Of a DNA stretch of 64,000 nucleotides, positions 59,906-64,000 are shown in pieces. The stretch's first letter is position 1, and each line of letters begins with the position of its first letter. The notes below the pieces were generated by a model. It was not told the origin of the DNA. It did no database searches and saw nothing but the letters and a program-made list of their open reading frames with translations. Source of the stretch: Timema cristinae (Eukaryota; Arthropoda; Insecta; Phasmatodea; Timematidae); assembly GCA_039000515.1 (NCBI GenBank), contig JBCFYV010000001.1:18763928-18827927 (forward strand), read 5' to 3'. The position numbers were made by a program, and so were the translations under genes.

Positions 59906-60115
59906 ATTGTTCGGGTTATACGCACTTACGCTAATGTGTAATGGTAGGGTGATTGTGAGATGAAATGAAGGACCTACAGTTTAACGTGGAATCCGAACCA
60001 CGGTGTCGACCTTGCATTCCACACATTCACAAGATGTCTTGTCAGAGGTGTAGGAAGGGTTTGTAAATCAGATAAATCTGTGCCGGGACCGAGGATCGAA
60101 CCCCGGCCGCCAGCA
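59906..60115 (-). mobile_element. SINE-A, both ends cut (minus)
   Basis: Starts inside the tail (TTGTTCGGGTTATACGCAC) and stops inside the head (GGCCGCCAGCATAG). No (TAA)n and no target duplication. Confidence 0.85.
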
Positions 60116-60159
60116 TAGTTTCCTAGTAAAAGTTATAGATTTGGTCTTAGATTTATTAA

Positions 60160-60453
60160 CATTATTATTATTATTATTATTATTATTAGCACCGCGTCTT
60201 ACTACCCATTCGGGTTATACGCACTTACGCTAATGTGTAATGGTAGGGTGATTGTGAGATGAAATGAAGGACCTACAGTTTAACGTGGAATCCGAACCAC
60301 GGTGGAGGCCTGGCATTCCCCACATTCACAAGATGTCTTGTCAGAGATGAAGGAAGGGTTTGGTAATCAGATAAATTTGTGCCGGGACCGAGGATTGAAC
60401 CCCGGCCGCCAGCACAGAAGTCTGACACCTTACCCCTAGACCACCAGGTCACC
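60160..60453 (-). mobile_element. SINE-A, full length (minus), 9-bp target duplication
   Basis: (ATT)n, CACCGCGTCTTACTACCCAT, full body and head ending CCACCAGGTCACC. ATTTATTAA occurs at 60151-60159 and 60454-60462. The best consensus-like copy in the window. Confidence 0.93.
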
Positions 60454-60542
60454 ATTTATTAATAGACATTCCATTTTTAAAAGACCATTGTATAATACCA
60501 TTTACATCATTTTGTAAATCTATACCATCTTCAATTGATTTA

Positions 60543-60730
60543 TTCCTACACCTCTGACAAGACATCTTGTGAATGTGTGGAATGCCAGGTCGCCACCGTG
60601 GTTCGGATTCCACGTTAAACTGTAGGTCCTTCATTTCATCTCACAATCACCCTACCATTTCACATTAGCGTAAGTGCGTATAACCCGAACGGGTAGTAAG
60701 ATGCGGTGCTAAATAATAAAATAATAATAA
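60543..60730 (+). mobile_element. SINE-A, 5'-truncated, exact 13-bp target duplication
   Basis: Begins at the body (ACCTCTGACAAGACATCTTG) and runs to GATGCGGTGCTAAATAATAA. TTCAATTGATTTA flanks it at 60530-60542 and 60731-60743. Confidence 0.93.
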
Positions 60731-60743
60731 TTCAATTGATTTA

Positions 60744-61394
60744 ATAATTATAAATTATTTACATCACCAACAAGAGTAAATAATAGGCAAGTTCAAATAT
60801 TTACCAATTCATCAACAAACACATTAAAGAGAAGAGGACCTGAATTAGAACCCTTTGTATTTGAGGTGTGTGAATCAATTTTAATAATGAATGATATTTC
60901 ATGCAAATAACTGCAGAACCAATCTACATATGAGTGAGAAAGGCCAAAATTACTTTATTAATAATAATAAAGGTAAAGTTTATTTAAAAATTTTAAAGCC
61001 TAAATTAAAATCATGAATGTAATTTGTAAAGGAAAAATTTTTAAAAGTCTAATATTTAATAGACGTTTACCGAAATTTCCAGAATAAAATAAAATTGGTA
61101 AAAAAGGTTTAACTATCACGGCAGCCATATTGGTTTCTATTAACATAAACTAATATGGCCGTTCCCACTTCATTTCAGGCCTATTCTAGTAAGAATCGAG
61201 TTAAAAATTTGAGAGTCGGAATTGAAAAACTGCTATCCTCCCTCCTCTAGTAAATATTTTAGAAACCCCAGGTGACCACCAAAGCGTATTTTATGTTTGT
61301 GTTGCTTTTTATTTATAGTTCATGAATGAGTTATTTTGATAGCCGTTACTCATGAATTTATTTGATATAGAATTTAATATAATTGAATATGAAA
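60744..61394. other. Non-coding stretch
   Basis: AT-rich; nothing recognised. Confidence 0.4.
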
Positions 61395-61497
61395 TAGAAA
61401 AACAAACCCACTGCACCTTACCAAGACTCAAACATAGACCATAAAATCTACTGGCCCACTTGACGTATTAGGCCACGTGACCACCAAGAAGGTCATT
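61395..61497 (-). mobile_element. SINE-B fragment (minus)
   Basis: CCACTGCACCTTACCAAGAC, TCAAACATAGACCATAAAAT, TTAGGCCACGTGACCACCAA head. Confidence 0.5.
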
Positions 61498-61554
61498 TTA
61501 TATTTAATACTATAGGCCTACTCATTAACACCTTTTATAAGGAGTATTCTAAAA

Positions 61555-61862
61555 AGTTTTTTTTGGCGGCTGACATTGATAACATTTTACAATATTATTA
61601 CTTAGTTTTATTTTAAAGATATTGATAATATATATATAAAGTGACAACTGAAATTCACCTGACTTGACGTATGAATGCGTGAAAGTAGATATAGTAACTT
61701 TTCTGGCCGTCAGATAAGGCTTTTCATATGAAATTGGACAATATTGATAATGTATTTTGAAAGTGGCAACTGCATATCACATTACTTGACGTATTAAAAA
61801 ATAAGAATATGTTTAGTAACTTTTCTAGCTGTCAGATACTGTTCCTTTGAGAATTGGAATGC
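61555..61862 (+). repeat. Two family E copies in tandem
   Basis: First copy: CTGACATTGATAACATTTTA, AAAGTGACAACTGAAATTCA, CTTGACGTATGAATGCGTGA. Second from about 61735: GACAATATTGATAATGTATT, AAAGTGGCAACTGCATATCA, CTTGACGTATTAAAAAATAA. Both end TAGTAACTTTTCT(G/A)GC.GTCAGATA. Confidence 0.65.
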
Positions 61863-62308
61863 ATATAATATTATTAAGCCAACGCATCGGAGAATCAACC
61901 TCTCACTTATAGAGCGAGACAATATGAACATTATATACAAACAAAAACCAACAGACTAAACAATTATTATTGATCATAGACCAAGCGAGAATCAATTTAT
62001 CTGACATTGCCATGATCACTGTGTCATTGACTCTCGGTCACAGAAGCAACACACTCCATCCTAATGACATAACAATCCTTGAAAAACAATAGAACGCGTG
62101 TGAGCGCACATCATAATTCTTCACTTACTTAGTAAGACAATGCTCAACACTCGATCCAATGAATCCATAAGAAATTATATTTTCTCAATATTAGTTCCTT
62201 TATATTTTTAATAGAAAAATTCAGGTATAATTTCTACACATGCTAATGTGGGTGCACAGCCCTTAAACTACCCTCCTCAATCCTAATCTATAACTTAAAT
62301 CTTTAAGG
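61863..62308. other. Non-coding stretch
   Basis: Nothing recognised. Confidence 0.4.
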
Positions 62309-62696
62309 TGGGGATTTAGGGAATTTGACCAAAAGGCAGGGTTTTTGCAGTTTTAAAACTAAATAATTTTTTGGCCAAAATAAATAGAATTTTGTTTAAA
62401 TATTCATATATAGTTTATTTGCTTTCTCATGTTGATATCAACAGTTTTTGAATATCTGTCATGAACATAGCGGCATTAGATGAGAAACGTTTTAAATGAA
62501 GAGGATAAGTTGTCATTAAATTCTAGAATATTCTTTACAAATATTCAACTACTGTTGATATCAAAATGTCAAGAAAATTTAAATATATGTTTCTACTGGA
62601 GCAATATTTGATTATATTTAACCAAAATAAGTTTGGATATAATAACTGCATACAAAAAACTTAACTTTTCTCTTGTTTCCTGCATCCTAACCTTGT
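62309..62696. mobile_element. Foldback MITE, copy 7
   Basis: AAGGTGGGGATTTAGGGAAT left end, TTGATATCAACAGTTTTTGA; right ATATTCAACTACTGTTGATA, TGTTTCTACTGGAGCAATAT, CTTGTTTCCTGCATCCTAAC. Both arms complete. Confidence 0.75.
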
Positions 62697-62698
62697 TG

Positions 62699-62960
62699 CA
62701 GCGATTATTAAGCTTCTTAAAACCCCACCCCAATTTTTGGAATAAAAAATTTCGTGACTCACGAAGCTTTAATGGACTAGGGGGAATTTTTTTAAATCTA
62801 CCTAATTTCTACTACTCAATTTTTTTAATAGGTATGTAATGTGCCTAATTATTTCCCTTTTTTTTAATTTTTCGCATTTATTTTATGATTTTCTAATTCA
62901 AATAGTTTCAATATTTTCTCATTTCAATTTTTTTTATGACCCACAGTTTGTGAACCATTG
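62699..62960. mobile_element. hAT-type MITE, 262 bp
   Basis: Left end CAGCGATTATTAAGCTTCTT with CGTGACTCACGAAGC inside. The right end in reverse complement reads CAATGGTTCACAAACTGTGG. About 10 of the first 16 bases agree. No clear 8-bp target duplication. Directly adjacent to the foldback element. Confidence 0.45.
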
Positions 62961-64000
62961 TTTTTTTTTTTTTTGTTTTTTTTTACTTGGGGTCCGTGTC
63001 TTACCAACCACCGAAGAAATTCGATTCAAACAATTTTCAATTTGAAATATTTGAATGGGATTCAATTCGATATGATTTGCAAGAAGATTCGTATCTGATC
63101 AAAAATTTAAAATCATAAATTCAAAACGGTTATGCTTACGCCGCAATTTTATTGGAGTAGTAAGGCTTACTTTTTGAAATCTCTTTGTTGAAGAAGCGGG
63201 AGATTTTTTTTTTTCCGAAAAGAAAAATGAAAGAAATGGGAATATAAAGAGGGGAAAAAACGAAAAATAAGTACAAAGTGACAAAAGTTTAAATTGGTTA
63301 AACGTTTGTATTTCCCTTTCGCATGAACTTACCACCCACTGCACTGTTACATACACACACAAACACATTCTTATTTTACTTTTAAACGTAGAAAATAAAA
63401 CGACATTACAATTCACTCTTTTGTTGTCAGTTTAACTTTTATATATAACTGTAAATAAAAATAATTTTATATACTATATGTCAAGGGGCGAGAGGGGGTT
63501 TACTACAGAAAACACGAGGGGGGAAAATTATATTCCAATTAAATCATGATTCTTCACGGTTGATTGTCGAGTTCTTTATTTCTTGAATTTAATATTAATT
63601 TCGTATCTCTAATTTAAAAATGAATCTTCGAATTATTAATTTTTTTTTTTTTTTAGTTAAAGTACAAGTATTGAAAGTTTAATATCTTTAAACTTTTAAA
63701 GGTGTTGTGTCAATGAAAGTTATTATTTTGTTTATTTTTCAAATAATTATATATATATTTTATAAACTTTATAAGGAACCAAGAAGGCACGATTCCTTAG
63801 TATATTTGTCATATCTACAAAGAAGACGAGTACACTATTTTTTTTTAATAAATATATGATTTTAATTAGATTTTGTGACTTTAATTTTCCAGTTACCTAA
63901 GCTAGTTTAATTTCTTTTAACAGTTGATATGCCTAAGATGGAGATTTGAAGTCAAGACCTAAGTATCTTTATTTAGATAGGTTCCTTTTAAAGATTTTTC
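62961..64000. other. Non-coding stretch
   Basis: T-rich runs at 62960-62990 and 63641-63654; a 105-codon minus frame (63099-63416) is F/L/S/K-rich across homopurine tracts and shows no domain. Confidence 0.4.

Noticed and set aside
63099..63416. 105-codon minus-strand frame
   Set aside because: Low-complexity F/L/S/K composition over homopurine runs, no domain.

Overview
This is a stretch of AT-rich metazoan nuclear DNA (roughly two thirds A+T by eye). It is intergenic or intronic, almost entirely repeats and relics, and I found no host protein-coding gene I could support. Several things point to an invertebrate, most likely an arthropod: hundreds of bases between any open frames, several tRNA-derived SINE families with (TAA)n tails, a mariner element with a SETMAR-like transposase, a ZBED5-like hAT transposase, non-LTR retrotransposon debris of the 'RWYGHVMRM' type, and degenerate GGTTA/TTAGG-like strings. 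I cannot name the species.

Layout. 0-9 kb: foldback elements, SINE fragments and a 0.7 kb CATA/CACA microsatellite. 9.1-9.6 kb: a 491-bp pogo-like MITE with TA target duplications. 11.2-12.0 kb: a hAT-type MITE with a foldback element inside it, followed by a short CpG-rich patch. 16.6 kb: a 238-bp TA-flanked MITE. 17-23 kb: SINE clusters plus a 62-bp minisatellite grown from a retrotransposon coding fragment. 24.09-25.43 kb: a young mariner with near-perfect inverted repeats and a transposase broken by one frameshift. 26.9-30.8 kb: SINEs and the decayed end of a non-LTR reverse transcriptase gene. 33.5-35.6 kb and 38.25-38.77 kb: two arrays of the same 62-bp satellite in opposite orientation, with a CpG-rich patch right after the second. 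40-45 kb: nested SINEs, foldbacks and a palindromic tRNA-like element. 45.55-45.93 kb: a CpG-rich segment ending in a TATA-like sequence. 46.85-49.62 kb: a hAT transposon relic on the minus strand, interrupted by a SINE and cut at its 3' end against a foldback element. 50-62.7 kb: dense SINEs, a 38-bp and a 72-bp minisatellite, and more foldback/hAT MITE pairs.

Three SINE families are named here for reference. SINE-A has a tRNA-like head starting GGTGACCTGG and a ~290-bp body. SINE-B has a tRNA-Leu-like head (TGGCCGCGTGGTCTAAGG). SINE-C ends in CGTTAAATACCTCAAATAAA. SINE-A and SINE-B have unrelated heads but the same ~35-bp 3' tail before (TAA)n, which suggests one shared LINE partner. Several SINE-A copies have exact 9-13 bp target duplications that can be read directly, including 5'-truncated ones, which is good evidence of target-primed insertion. 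All repeat boundaries not anchored by a target duplication or inverted repeat are approximate, because they come from comparing copies by eye.
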